A stretch of DNA of 64,000 nt from Rhodospirillaceae bacterium. GTDB lineage: Bacteria > Pseudomonadota > Gammaproteobacteria > Steroidobacterales > Rariloculaceae. Position 1 is the first letter of the stretch, and each line of letters begins with the position of its first letter. Location of the stretch: NCBI GenBank assembly GCA_002718345.1, contig PBDA01000060.1:1-64000 (forward strand). The letters run 5' to 3'. Below the pieces are notes generated by a model, which did no database searches, was not told the DNA's origin, and was given only the letters and a program-made list of their open reading frames with translations. Both the position numbers and the translations under genes were made by a program. Below, in pieces: positions 16,421 through 24,985 of this stretch.

Positions 16421-18163
16421 ATGAGCAGTTTTTACTCTAGATTGTTAAACATATTGTTTCTCAATCTATTCAGCGTGCCAGTCTTTGCGCAAAATTTAGA
16501 GGCTTTAGTAGAGCGCGGCGAAGAATTGTATAACTCTGATGTTGGTTGTTGGGTTTGTCATGCAGAAAGTGGAGAGGGTCTAGTTGGACCATCTCTGCAT
16601 TTTGGTCCGACGCCTGCGGATGTATTTGATCAATTAGAGAGTAATCCTGTAATGGGGGTAATCGTCAGCGAAATGAATCCTACTGATGACGACCTCGTAG
16701 CAATCTCAATGTACATTAGAACATTGGCGGATTTGCCTCTGGATGCGCAATTACCCCAGCAGTGGTTAGAGGCTTTGGCTGTTGTGAGGGATAACCAAGC
16801 TGAGGAACTAGACTTTGCAAAGACTCCTCGAGATTTACAAATAGAAGCCATTGAAACGTTTGCCTCTCTGCAGGAAACATGGACGCGCCGGTCAAAAGAA
16901 GGAAGTGTTTGGAGCGAGTATCCGTCTAGAGTTGTAGCTACCTTTGATCCGGGCGAACCAAAATTTCAGCCTGAACCAGGTAAAACCTACTTTTATGAGA
17001 ATATCGGGACTACTAGTTCCCCTTCAGTTTTGTTTGATGGCTATGTTCCCCCAACAAGAAATGGTCTGGTCGTTGGTGATGCAGAAACGATGGAAGTCAT
17101 AGCAAGTTACCATCTACCTGAGAATTTACGATCTGTAGTACACACATCGGCGATGTCCCCAGACGGAAGGTATGCTTACATCGTAGGCCCTAGAGAACCA
17201 ACAGCTGATGGTTCTCCCGATCCAGCAGGTTCTTGGACTATGATCAAGCTTGATGCGATTACTCTGCAGCCAGTGTCACAGATCACTATTGGTGGAAGAC
17301 TTCATCATGGGCAAGTATTTCGGGATAAAGTTTTATTTGATTTATTTGTCAGGGATCCAGATGGATTGGGGCTGTTTTTATTTGATCCCGAAACAGATGA
17401 GGTTATTGGCGGTATTAAAGATATAGATATGGGCGGTTTCATATATACAGTTTGGACCGATAAGGATTATGAATATATTTATGCATTGATGGAGCCCGCA
17501 GGTTATGCTCCCGGACGTGCTACGGGGATGCGTTCAGCGATCGACCTTTATCAAGGCAGACTTATGGCAGTCCGCCCTTTTTGGATTGCTAAAATTAATC
17601 CTGAAACTTGGGAAGTGGAAGCAGAGTATCCAGTGCCAGGGTATCGACCAAACTGGGCAGTAATTGATAATGCTAAAGAATTTATCTATCCAGTCATGAG
17701 TAGTTCAATTGCATCAAAAATGAACATTAATACGGGTGAAGTTATTTGGACCAATGGCACTGGTATTGGTCCTTATGGCGCAGCTTTAACAGCAGATGAA
17801 ACCGAACTTTGGATTGCTGATAAAGGAGAAGCTGCGCATCATCTAGGGCGTACGATTACCATTATTGATACTGAGTCTGGGCACGCAGTAGAAACTCTTT
17901 ATGCTTCATATAAAGCAGACCATGTGCTCTTGTCACCAAATGGTAAAGAGATGTGGTCAACTAGCAATGGTGAGGGGCGTATTTACGTGTATGACGTAGA
18001 GACGAGGGAACTTTTAAAGGTAATCGAGATGCCTGGCAATGGAGATGCACACGGATTAATTTGGGTCCATTATGATGAAAATGGAGAGCCTCGTACCGTA
18101 CGTGATCAAGGAAATTTCCACGGAGGAATTAATCCGGCAGAGGGAGCCATATTGGATTACTAA
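16421..18163 (+). CDS. periplasmic cytochrome c - beta-propeller fusion protein
   Basis: A 580-residue exported protein: signal peptide ending VFA (residue 23), a small mono-haem cytochrome c domain to about residue 110, and a beta-propeller for the rest. The haem site is CWVCH (Cys43, Cys46, His47); the sixth ligand could be Met78 or Met85. The propeller has repeated blades such as SPDGRYAYIVG and SPNGKEMWSTSNGEGRIYVYD. The order haem c domain then propeller, with His241 in VVHTSAMSPDGRY, recalls cytochrome cd1 nitrite reductase (NirS) and NirN, but no haem d1 synthesis genes are present and this is not proof. The strong Shine-Dalgarno GGAGGGAG precedes ATG 16421. It heads a set with SCO and CcdA-like genes. 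Confidence 0.85.
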   Translation: MSSFYSRLLNILFLNLFSVPVFAQNLEALVERGEELYNSDVGCWVCHAESGEGLVGPSLHFGPTPADVFDQLESNPVMGVIVSEMNPTDDDLVAISMYIRTLADLPLDAQLPQQWLEALAVVRDNQAEELDFAKTPRDLQIEAIETFASLQETWTRRSKEGSVWSEYPSRVVATFDPGEPKFQPEPGKTYFYENIGTTSSPSVLFDGYVPPTRNGLVVGDAETMEVIASYHLPENLRSVVHTSAMSPDGRYAYIVGPREPTADGSPDPAGSWTMIKLDAITLQPVSQITIGGRLHHGQVFRDKVLFDLFVRDPDGLGLFLFDPETDEVIGGIKDIDMGGFIYTVWTDKDYEYIYALMEPAGYAPGRATGMRSAIDLYQGRLMAVRPFWIAKINPETWEVEAEYPVPGYRPNWAVIDNAKEFIYPVMSSSIASKMNINTGEVIWTNGTGIGPYGAALTADETELWIADKGEAAHHLGRTITIIDTESGHAVETLYASYKADHVLLSPNGKEMWSTSNGEGRIYVYDVETRELLKVIEMPGNGDAHGLIWVHYDENGEPRTVRDQGNFHGGINPAEGAILDY

Positions 18164-18238
18164 TATTTGTGATTCCAAAAGTTTTTTGAATTTAAGCCTG
18201 AGAATCAAAAAATCTTTGACGGCAAGGTTTGAAATGCG

Positions 18239-18886
18239 GTGAAAATTTTACTAAAACCTATTGAAAAAATAGTATTCGCTGTGTTTGTGGGAGCATTCAG
18301 TCTTGGGGCTTATTCTTATCTCGCTCATTCTCAGCATGTGCATTCTGACATGCCTATGTCAGCAGATAACGCTCATGCCTTACACGCTGACAATATAGGT
18401 GCAGTTCAACCTAGTTTCGTTAGCCCACTGAGCGACATTATCGTTGGCTTTGAGCTCGTGGATCGTCACGGAAACCTTGTTTCAAATGAAGACTTTCTGG
18501 GAGAGTATCTGCTTCTTGGTTTTGGTTTTACCCATTGTCCAAATGTTTGTCCGATGATGGCATTTAATATGGGGAAAGCACTGCGAGATACAGAAGTCAA
18601 AGCAAAAGGTGTTTTTGTGAGCATAGATACTGAACGTGATACCCCCACAATAACAGACGAATATGCTTCAAGATTTGGTGATGATTTAGTCGGTCTTGGC
18701 GGAAGTATTGCTCAAATTAATGCCGCTGCAAATAATTTCAAGGTGAGTTATGCGGTAACAAAGACGCAGAATAACTACATTGTGCAGCACACGTCTAATG
18801 TTTTTCTGATTGATCCGGCAGGAAACCTTGTTGATATATTTGCCTTTTCTGCCACCGCAGAGACTATTGTTCAGGCTATGCGCTAA
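18239..18886 (+). CDS. SCO1/SenC family copper chaperone / thiol-disulfide protein
   Basis: A 215-residue membrane-anchored thioredoxin-fold protein. It starts at GTG 18239 with a hydrophobic anchor over about residues 10-28. The copper-binding motif is CPNVC (Cys100, Cys104) in FTHCPNVCPMM, with His184 in VQHTSNVF. SCO proteins deliver copper to the CuA site of cytochrome oxidase or reduce its cysteines, at the outer face of the inner membrane. A His/Met-rich stretch follows the anchor (HSQHVHSDMPM), which could also bind copper. Its stop overlaps the next start by one base (TAATG), so it is coupled to the CcdA-like gene. No oxidase subunit gene is nearby, so the client may be the cytochrome-propeller protein. 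Confidence 0.93.
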   Translation: MKILLKPIEKIVFAVFVGAFSLGAYSYLAHSQHVHSDMPMSADNAHALHADNIGAVQPSFVSPLSDIIVGFELVDRHGNLVSNEDFLGEYLLLGFGFTHCPNVCPMMAFNMGKALRDTEVKAKGVFVSIDTERDTPTITDEYASRFGDDLVGLGGSIAQINAAANNFKVSYAVTKTQNNYIVQHTSNVFLIDPAGNLVDIFAFSATAETIVQAMR

Positions 18887-20256
18887 TGATTTTTCTAAAC
18901 CGCGCATTACCAATCAACACAATTAAATTGAGTATGTTGCTTTTTTTTGCAGCTGCTATCGCTTGCTCATGGCTTGTTTTTCCTTATTTTGTTCAGGGTC
19001 AGCAACTTTTGCGGGGTGTGGGTGATGAGAGTCGCTTGATTAAAGCAGGTAGCGTTGCTCAATACCTTACGCGAGAACTTATCAAAACCCCTGATTTGGA
19101 AATAACGGCCACATTAGCAACAGACGAGTACTTTCAGTATGTTGACAGAGCTTCAGTCGTTGGGAATCTTCGGCCTGATCGAAATTTAATTTTTTTTGTA
19201 GCGGAAACAATTCATCATGGGGACTTGCCGGCAGAAGTACCATTTGCAAGTCTCAGGGTTGGAGAAGAAGAGTACTTACCAACAGTTTCAGATGGACCAA
19301 GCTTGGTTTCACATCATCGACTGAGTGTTTACAGTTTTCCAAAGCGTGATATTGACGGGAGGTTAATTCCAATTGAAGAAGCTGGACGTATGCGTCTTTA
19401 TGTATCAAACCGTTACATGGAAAGTGATCGTCCTTTGACCTTTGTGGGAAGTTGGGATGCACCATACAGTCTTCCTGATGAATTAAAATCGCGTGCGGAT
19501 ATAACCCCGATTGCGATTCTTGCGTTAGGGGCGGGGTTACTTTCTTCAGTTCTTACACCATGCCTGCTTCAGCTTGTAATAGTTTTTGGTGGTGTTTTAG
19601 CTGGTTTTTCCACAGTGCCAGGACAGTCTTCAGAGGGCACCATGGCCTTGACTCCAGTCATTCGTCGTAAGATTACACAGCTTGCTATTGCCTTTGTGCT
19701 GGGATTTGTTTCTCTTTATGCACTTGCAGGCGCTTTCATTGGGGCCTTAGGTCATCAAGCGCAGCTCGCTTTTTCGGAATATAGTCGACTTGTTGCGGTC
19801 TTATCTGGAGCTATAGTTATCCTTTTGGGATTATGGGTGGGCTTCAGAGGAACGCGAGATTTTGCTTGTCGAATTCCAGATAGAAGGGCTATGGAGTCCC
19901 TTTCAGTGAAAGATACTATAGGTACAGTTTTAACTTCTATGGGTTATGCACTGGGTTGTACCGCATGTTTTGGTGGAGCGATTGTAGCTACTTTAGTTGT
20001 TTATGTGGGTGCGATAGGTAGCGCATCGATCGGAGCTGGAATCATGCTTACTTTCGGTATTGGCGTTGCAATACCGTTCTTACTTTCAGCATATTACATT
20101 TCTAAAATGGACACGATTCTTGTATTTCTAGCTGAGAACTCTAGGTCGTTGAGTTACGCAAGCATGGTTGTAATTATATTATTTGGACTTATTTTAATTA
20201 CAGATAACTTTCATGTGGTCAGTGACATGATTTATCCTTATCTGGGATTAAGCTAG
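18886..20256 (+). CDS. CcdA/DsbD-type membrane protein with a large periplasmic N-domain
   Basis: A 456-residue inner-membrane protein. An N-terminal helix (about 9-32) is followed by about 170 soluble, presumably periplasmic residues that I do not recognise, then a six-helix cytochrome c biogenesis/DsbD transmembrane domain from about residue 210. Redox cysteines: Cys226 in LTPCLLQ, and a CxxC pair Cys358/Cys361 in GCTACFGG, where relatives usually have one cysteine. CcdA/DsbD proteins carry reducing equivalents from cytoplasmic thioredoxin to periplasmic partners. The likely partner is the coupled SCO protein or apocytochrome c upstream. There is no fused thioredoxin domain. Confidence 0.85.
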   Translation: MIFLNRALPINTIKLSMLLFFAAAIACSWLVFPYFVQGQQLLRGVGDESRLIKAGSVAQYLTRELIKTPDLEITATLATDEYFQYVDRASVVGNLRPDRNLIFFVAETIHHGDLPAEVPFASLRVGEEEYLPTVSDGPSLVSHHRLSVYSFPKRDIDGRLIPIEEAGRMRLYVSNRYMESDRPLTFVGSWDAPYSLPDELKSRADITPIAILALGAGLLSSVLTPCLLQLVIVFGGVLAGFSTVPGQSSEGTMALTPVIRRKITQLAIAFVLGFVSLYALAGAFIGALGHQAQLAFSEYSRLVAVLSGAIVILLGLWVGFRGTRDFACRIPDRRAMESLSVKDTIGTVLTSMGYALGCTACFGGAIVATLVVYVGAIGSASIGAGIMLTFGIGVAIPFLLSAYYISKMDTILVFLAENSRSLSYASMVVIILFGLILITDNFHVVSDMIYPYLGLS

Positions 20257-20271
20257 TTAAAGATAAATTAG

Positions 20272-21414
20272 ATGTTTGCTATGAAGTGGCATATTTTCAA
20301 TAGACATTTATTTGTTGTTCTAACTATTTTTCTATTTCCCTTAATGAGCGCATATGCTCAGGTTGATATTTCTAATCCACAGCGATTGATGTTTGTCGCA
20401 GATGCTATAGATCCGATAATTGATGTGATTGATCTGCAATCAAACGAAGTCATTTTCAGGATCGAGACAAAGCAGGTTGTTGATGATCTGGTAGCTACGC
20501 CATTTGCGCCTGTGCTTATCTATACAAACTATGAACAGCAATTGGTAAGCATGTATAACTTAGAGACTAAGGAGCTTGCAAAGGAAGTTATTTTGCCAAT
20601 TGTTCCTCGCCATATGGTGCTTGATACAACCGGCTCAAAAATCGGATTTACAGATAGTGCAGCTGGAGGATTTGTGCTTTTTTCGGCGTATGGCGGACAA
20701 ATATTTTTTGCATTAGAAGATTTTCCACCGACAACAGATGTTCTATTCGATCCTAATGAAGTTGATATCTGGTACAGCAATAGTTTGAATGGAAGTATCG
20801 GTTTAATTGATAGTAATGTTAAACAGACCTTTGAAATAGGAGTAACAGATCAGTCTACTCAAAAACTTAGCTCTCCTAGTAGAAGCCTAGATGGGCGATA
20901 CATTTATGTGGCAAATGAGACTACAGGTGAGATATATAGTGTAAATTCATTTTCAAAGATCGTTTATAAAACATTCAATATAGGAACCAGACCAGCTAGA
21001 CCTTACACTACTCCTGAGGGCGTATTTTTATACATGATGGATAAGGATTCAGGGAGATTTATTTCGATAGAACAAAATCAATTTACTGAGTTTGATAACG
21101 AAATAATTGGTGAAGGAATTGATCTTGTGACTGTTGGTCGTTTTGATCGCATGAATTTATTTGCAAGTTCTGAAAATAGCAACTTCTATATTTATGATAA
21201 CAATAGAAGGTCAGTGATAGAGAATGGTGTATTCAATTTTGTGCCTTTGGGCGCTCAGGGTACAGCAGACGGTCGTCGAGCTTACGTGCCTTCAAGTAAC
21301 AGCCCTGAAATAGCTATGATTGATCTTGAAGATCAACAGATTAAATATATTTCAGCGGGAAATAGTCGAATCGGGGCGTTCACAATTGGACTATCTAATA
21401 ATGTATGTCACTGA
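20272..21414 (+). CDS. secreted YncE-like beta-propeller protein
   Basis: A 380-residue protein with a signal peptide ending about MSAYAQ and then repeated short blades (MFVADAIDPIIDVIDLQSN, SLDGRYIYVANETTGEI, TADGRRAYVPSSN, EIAMIDLED) typical of seven-bladed YVTN/YncE propellers. There is no haem motif. An internal ATG at 20281 is an alternative start. It follows the CcdA-like gene by 15 bases and probably belongs to the same operon as the cytochrome-propeller fusion. The role is unknown: ligand binding, a scaffold or an electron-transfer partner are possible. A short C-terminal NNVCH leaves one cysteine near the end. Confidence 0.8.
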   Translation: MFAMKWHIFNRHLFVVLTIFLFPLMSAYAQVDISNPQRLMFVADAIDPIIDVIDLQSNEVIFRIETKQVVDDLVATPFAPVLIYTNYEQQLVSMYNLETKELAKEVILPIVPRHMVLDTTGSKIGFTDSAAGGFVLFSAYGGQIFFALEDFPPTTDVLFDPNEVDIWYSNSLNGSIGLIDSNVKQTFEIGVTDQSTQKLSSPSRSLDGRYIYVANETTGEIYSVNSFSKIVYKTFNIGTRPARPYTTPEGVFLYMMDKDSGRFISIEQNQFTEFDNEIIGEGIDLVTVGRFDRMNLFASSENSNFYIYDNNRRSVIENGVFNFVPLGAQGTADGRRAYVPSSNSPEIAMIDLEDQQIKYISAGNSRIGAFTIGLSNNVCH

Positions 21415-21577
21415 TTGAGAATAGATCATTTGATCTGCAATTATACTTTAAAACCTCTGCCATGCTTGTCTAATTTCAATTGTGCTTGCAGCACTGTCAT
21501 CATAGCTAAACATAAAAGTCGGTAGCCTATGGACGCTGGGCTCGGTAATATTAAATTTTTAATATCATCTGAAGCCT

Positions 21578-22552
21578 ATGTCCCTACAAGAAAAGTTTGT
21601 CAGTCTAGAATCGCATTTGGCCGATTTGGTTGTTGGTCAAGCCACGCTTTTAAATCGGATGTTAGTGGCGTTACTTTGTGATGGTCATTTATTAGTTGAG
21701 GGCGCACCTGGGCTTGCTAAAACGCGGGCAATTAAGGTGTTGAGCCATAGCTTAGAGGGAGATTTTCATCGTCTACAGTTTACCCCTGATTTGCTCCCAG
21801 CAGACTTGACAGGGACAGAAATTTATCGTCCGCAAGATGGTTCATTTGTTTTTAGAGAAGGACCTTTGTTCCATAATCTGGTATTAGCTGATGAGGTCAA
21901 CAGAGCACCGGCTAAAGTTCAATCAGCTTTGTTGGAAGCAATGGGTGAAAGGCAAATAACAGTTGGCTCAGTAACTTATCCGCTTCCCCAACTATTTATG
22001 GTGATGGCAACTCAAAACCCCATTGAGCAAGAGGGCACTTATCCTCTGCCGGAAGCACAGTTGGACCGATTTCTGATGCATATTTTAGTGGATTACCCAG
22101 ATGCAATTGGTGAGCGGGAAATTTTGAAATTGAATCAGAAAGAGGCAAAACAATCTACTTCAGATTCGGAACTTTTCAAGCCACAAACAACTCTAAAACA
22201 AGCAGAGATTTTAATAGCGAGACAAGAGGTACTAGACTTGCATCTTGCAGAGCCTCTCCAAGAATATATTGTCCAGCTGGTATTGGCGACGAGAGATTGT
22301 GGCCGTTATGGTGATGATCTTGCAGGGTTATTGCAATATGGCGCAAGTCCTAGAGCATCGATAGCACTCGACAGATGTGCAAGAGCTCATGCATGGCTTG
22401 CTGCTCGAGACTTTGTCACGCCAGAGGATGTGCAATCAGTGGCGCATGATGTGCTGAGGCATAGAATTCTTTTGAGTTTTGAGGCTGAGGCTGCAGGAAA
22501 AGCCCCTGATGATATTGTGGATTTGCTTATAGCTAGAGTTGGGGTGCCGTGA
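21578..22552 (+). CDS. MoxR-family AAA+ ATPase
   Basis: A 324-residue MoxR AAA+ ATPase. The Walker A loop is GAPGLAKTR near residue 46, Walker B is LVLADEVNRAPAKVQSALLEAM, sensor 1 is ATQNPIEQEGTYPLPEAQLDRF, and the sensor 2 region is GASPRASIAL. MoxR proteins act as chaperone-like ATPases together with VWA-domain partners. It opens a six-gene operon (MoxR, DUF58, DUF4381, BatA, BatB-TPR, BatD) in which every junction is within a few bases. Its stop overlaps the next GTG start (GTGA). Confidence 0.95.
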   Translation: MSLQEKFVSLESHLADLVVGQATLLNRMLVALLCDGHLLVEGAPGLAKTRAIKVLSHSLEGDFHRLQFTPDLLPADLTGTEIYRPQDGSFVFREGPLFHNLVLADEVNRAPAKVQSALLEAMGERQITVGSVTYPLPQLFMVMATQNPIEQEGTYPLPEAQLDRFLMHILVDYPDAIGEREILKLNQKEAKQSTSDSELFKPQTTLKQAEILIARQEVLDLHLAEPLQEYIVQLVLATRDCGRYGDDLAGLLQYGASPRASIALDRCARAHAWLAARDFVTPEDVQSVAHDVLRHRILLSFEAEAAGKAPDDIVDLLIARVGVP

Positions 22553-23475
22553 GCAATACAGCAGAAACTACTATTGCCTCACCAGCAAGAATAGATTTAG
22601 CAGAGCTAATTGGGCTTAAGCAAGCAGGGGAAGCTCTCAATATAGATGCACTGCGGGTGCGTGCTCTTGATTCGGGGGGCTATCTATCACGAATAAAAGG
22701 CCGAGGGATAGAGTTTGATGAAGCGCGGCCTTATCAGGAAGGAGATGATCTTCGAACTATTGACTGGCGCGTCACAGCACGTACTGGGAAGCCTCATACC
22801 AAAATATTTAGAGAGGAACGAGATCGTCCGGTAATTATTTGGTTGGATTTGCGGCGCCCCATGATGTTTGCCACGCAGGGTGCATTTAAGGCTGTTCGTG
22901 CAGCTCAAGCTGCGGCTATGGTGGCATGGAGTGCCGTTGCAAATGGGGACCGTTTGGGCGGACTAGTTTTTTCTGAGTATGAGCAAGTGGAGCTGCGGCC
23001 ACGCCTAGGGCATCGATCCGCTTTAAATTTTTTTAACACGCTAACCGAGTCAATGTTTTGGGAGCACGAAGAGAGAAATAATGAACCGGAAGGACATCGT
23101 TCATTATTGCGTTTAACACGGGTGGCAAGACCCGGTAGTCAAATATTTTTGCTAAGTGATTTTCGAGGATTGGCTGCTCCCTTTGAACAGCATTTGCGAC
23201 AGTTAGCTAGGCACAGTGACGTATCCCTAATGCAGTTTTTTGACCCTGTAGAAAAACAACTACCGCCACCAGGCAGATATCAGATTGACATGAAAGGACG
23301 TTCTGTTTCTATTGATACTGATCGGCTAGGGGCTCAAGCGGATCATAAGAGACGCTTCCAGGCTATACAAATGCCTCTTGAGGAACTGGCCAAATTTCCA
23401 GGCGTGAAATTATTGGAATTTTCCACTGCGTCAGATCCTTGTCGGCTGCTTAAAAAATACTTTGAATCACGATGA
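22549..23475 (+). CDS. DUF58 domain protein
   Basis: A 308-residue protein starting at GTG 22549, overlapping moxR by 4 bases. The DUF58 signature is clear: KGRGIEFDEARPYQEGDD followed by RTIDWRVTARTG and KIFREERDRPV. The fold is VWA-like, and IIWLDLRRPM stands where a MIDAS would be but lacks the DxSxS pattern. DUF58 proteins always travel with MoxR and are thought to be part of the same membrane-associated machine. The function is not established. Confidence 0.93.
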   Translation: MSNTAETTIASPARIDLAELIGLKQAGEALNIDALRVRALDSGGYLSRIKGRGIEFDEARPYQEGDDLRTIDWRVTARTGKPHTKIFREERDRPVIIWLDLRRPMMFATQGAFKAVRAAQAAAMVAWSAVANGDRLGGLVFSEYEQVELRPRLGHRSALNFFNTLTESMFWEHEERNNEPEGHRSLLRLTRVARPGSQIFLLSDFRGLAAPFEQHLRQLARHSDVSLMQFFDPVEKQLPPPGRYQIDMKGRSVSIDTDRLGAQADHKRRFQAIQMPLEELAKFPGVKLLEFSTASDPCRLLKKYFESR

Positions 23476-23960
23476 ATCCAAACTTTGATCCAACTCAGAT
23501 GCCGCTAAGGGACATTCATCTTCCCGACGCTGTATCGTGGTGGCCAATTGCCTTTGGATGGTGGGTTTTAGCGTCTATCGTAGTTATCTGTTCCATTATA
23601 TTTGTAATTCGTTTTTATATTTGTCGGCATCGAAGAGTGGCTTGTAGAGAAATCCAAAAATCAATAGACGCTATCAACGTGGGACAGGATCCTGTCCTTT
23701 GTGCTCAAGAGGTTTCTACAATCATGAGACGATTTGCTATGACGGTTAATAAACAGCCGCAAACAGTGGCTGGATTAGTGGGAGAAGAATGGCTTTCATA
23801 CTTGGATGAATTGTGGGAACAAAAAGAATTTATTAATGATGAGGGCAGGCGATTGTTATCGGCGCCGTATAAAGTAACAGGCACTTTGGATCTAGAAGAG
23901 TTTCTAAAGATGGCGTCAGTGTGTATTTCCTGGATTAAAGCCCAGCCGGTGAGAATCTGA
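23472..23960 (+). CDS. DUF4381 membrane protein
   Basis: A 162-residue protein overlapping the DUF58 gene by 4 bases (ATGA). The N-terminus PLRDIHLPDAVSWWPIAFGWW followed by one membrane helix (about residues 27-48), then a soluble helical domain, is the DUF4381 pattern always found between DUF58 and the BatA-type VWA gene. The role is unknown; its position argues for a structural part of the Bat complex. Confidence 0.9.
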   Translation: MNPNFDPTQMPLRDIHLPDAVSWWPIAFGWWVLASIVVICSIIFVIRFYICRHRRVACREIQKSIDAINVGQDPVLCAQEVSTIMRRFAMTVNKQPQTVAGLVGEEWLSYLDELWEQKEFINDEGRRLLSAPYKVTGTLDLEEFLKMASVCISWIKAQPVRI

Positions 23961-23962
23961 TT

Positions 23963-24985
23963 GTGTGGAGTTTAGCTTGGTGGTGGGTTCTTCTTGCATT
24001 TCCAGTACCTTGGTTGGTTAGATATTTATCAAAGGCGGACAACGTTGAGCGAGAAGCGGCATTAAAAGTACCAGAGCCTCAAGAGTATGCAGGATTAACT
24101 GGAGGTAGCGCTCAGAGTGGGTTCTCAAATACTAAATTATTAATGCTTTGGACGATATGGGGGTTAGCTTTAATCGCTGCTGCTAGACCTCAGTATTTAG
24201 GAGAGCCTACTTTATTACCGGTAACTGGTAGAGATTTGCTTTTAGCGGTGGATCTTTCAGGGAGTATGGAAGAGCAGGATTTTCAACTTAATGGACAATA
24301 TGTTGACCGTCTTACTGCAACCAAATCAGTTGCTAAGGAGTTCATTGATAGACGTATAGGTGACCGCATAGGGTTAATTTTATTTGGCCGAGAGACATAT
24401 CTGCAGACGCCTCTTACTTTTGATCGTAAGACAGTTCAGACACTTCTTGATGAAGCTATAATTGGTCTCGCTGGAAAAGAAACAGCCATAGGTGATGCCA
24501 TTGGTCTTTCCATAAAGACCCTAGCGGATGCCAATGTGGAGGAGAGCCGGCGAGTATTGGTTCTTCTAACTGATGGTGCAAATACTTCAGGGGCAGTGGA
24601 TCCACTCAAGGCTGCTGATCTGGCCCGGGATCGAGGAATGGTAATTTATTCTATTGGAATAGGGGCAGATGCATTAATGGTCCGATCACTTTTTGGTGTT
24701 CGTCAAATTAATCCTTCTGCTGATCTAGATGAACAGACCTTGACCACGATTGCCGAGGGTACAGGTGGTCGTTACTTTCGTGCACGTGATACAGAGGAAC
24801 TCCAGCAGATATACGCAATATTGGATGAGCTAGAGCCAGCCGCTGATGAAGAAGAAGGGTTTAGACCAGTTGTCCAATATTTTTATTGGCCCTTGGGTTT
24901 GGCAGTAGTGTTGAGTGTCATTTGGGCAATAACGGGTCTTCGCAGAAAAACATCAGTTTTAATGACGGGGGATAGAAATGGGTGA
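23963..24985 (+). CDS. batA: VWA-domain membrane protein BatA-like
   Basis: A 340-residue protein from GTG 23963. Two membrane helices flank a von Willebrand A domain: an N-terminal pair within residues 1-85 (including LLMLWTIWGLALIAAA) and a C-terminal one (YWPLGLAVVLSVIWAI). The metal-ion-dependent adhesion site DLSGS (Asp97, Ser99, Ser101) is intact, followed by LTDGANTSG. BatA is part of the Bat set linked to stress tolerance in Bacteroides and Leptospira; the mechanism is unsettled. It overlaps the next gene by 8 bases. Confidence 0.92.
   Translation: MWSLAWWWVLLAFPVPWLVRYLSKADNVEREAALKVPEPQEYAGLTGGSAQSGFSNTKLLMLWTIWGLALIAAARPQYLGEPTLLPVTGRDLLLAVDLSGSMEEQDFQLNGQYVDRLTATKSVAKEFIDRRIGDRIGLILFGRETYLQTPLTFDRKTVQTLLDEAIIGLAGKETAIGDAIGLSIKTLADANVEESRRVLVLLTDGANTSGAVDPLKAADLARDRGMVIYSIGIGADALMVRSLFGVRQINPSADLDEQTLTTIAEGTGGRYFRARDTEELQQIYAILDELEPAADEEEGFRPVVQYFYWPLGLAVVLSVIWAITGLRRKTSVLMTGDRNG

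Noticed and set aside
16421-18163. Calling the cytochrome-propeller protein a nitrite reductase (nirS)
   Set aside because: Only domain order and one histidine context support it; haem d1 synthesis genes are absent and other d1 ligands could not be verified.
21415-21577. Possible terminator AGATCA-TT-TGATCT after the beta-propeller gene
   Set aside because: A short palindrome with a 2-base loop and no T-run; not a credible intrinsic terminator. Nothing else was recognised in this gap.
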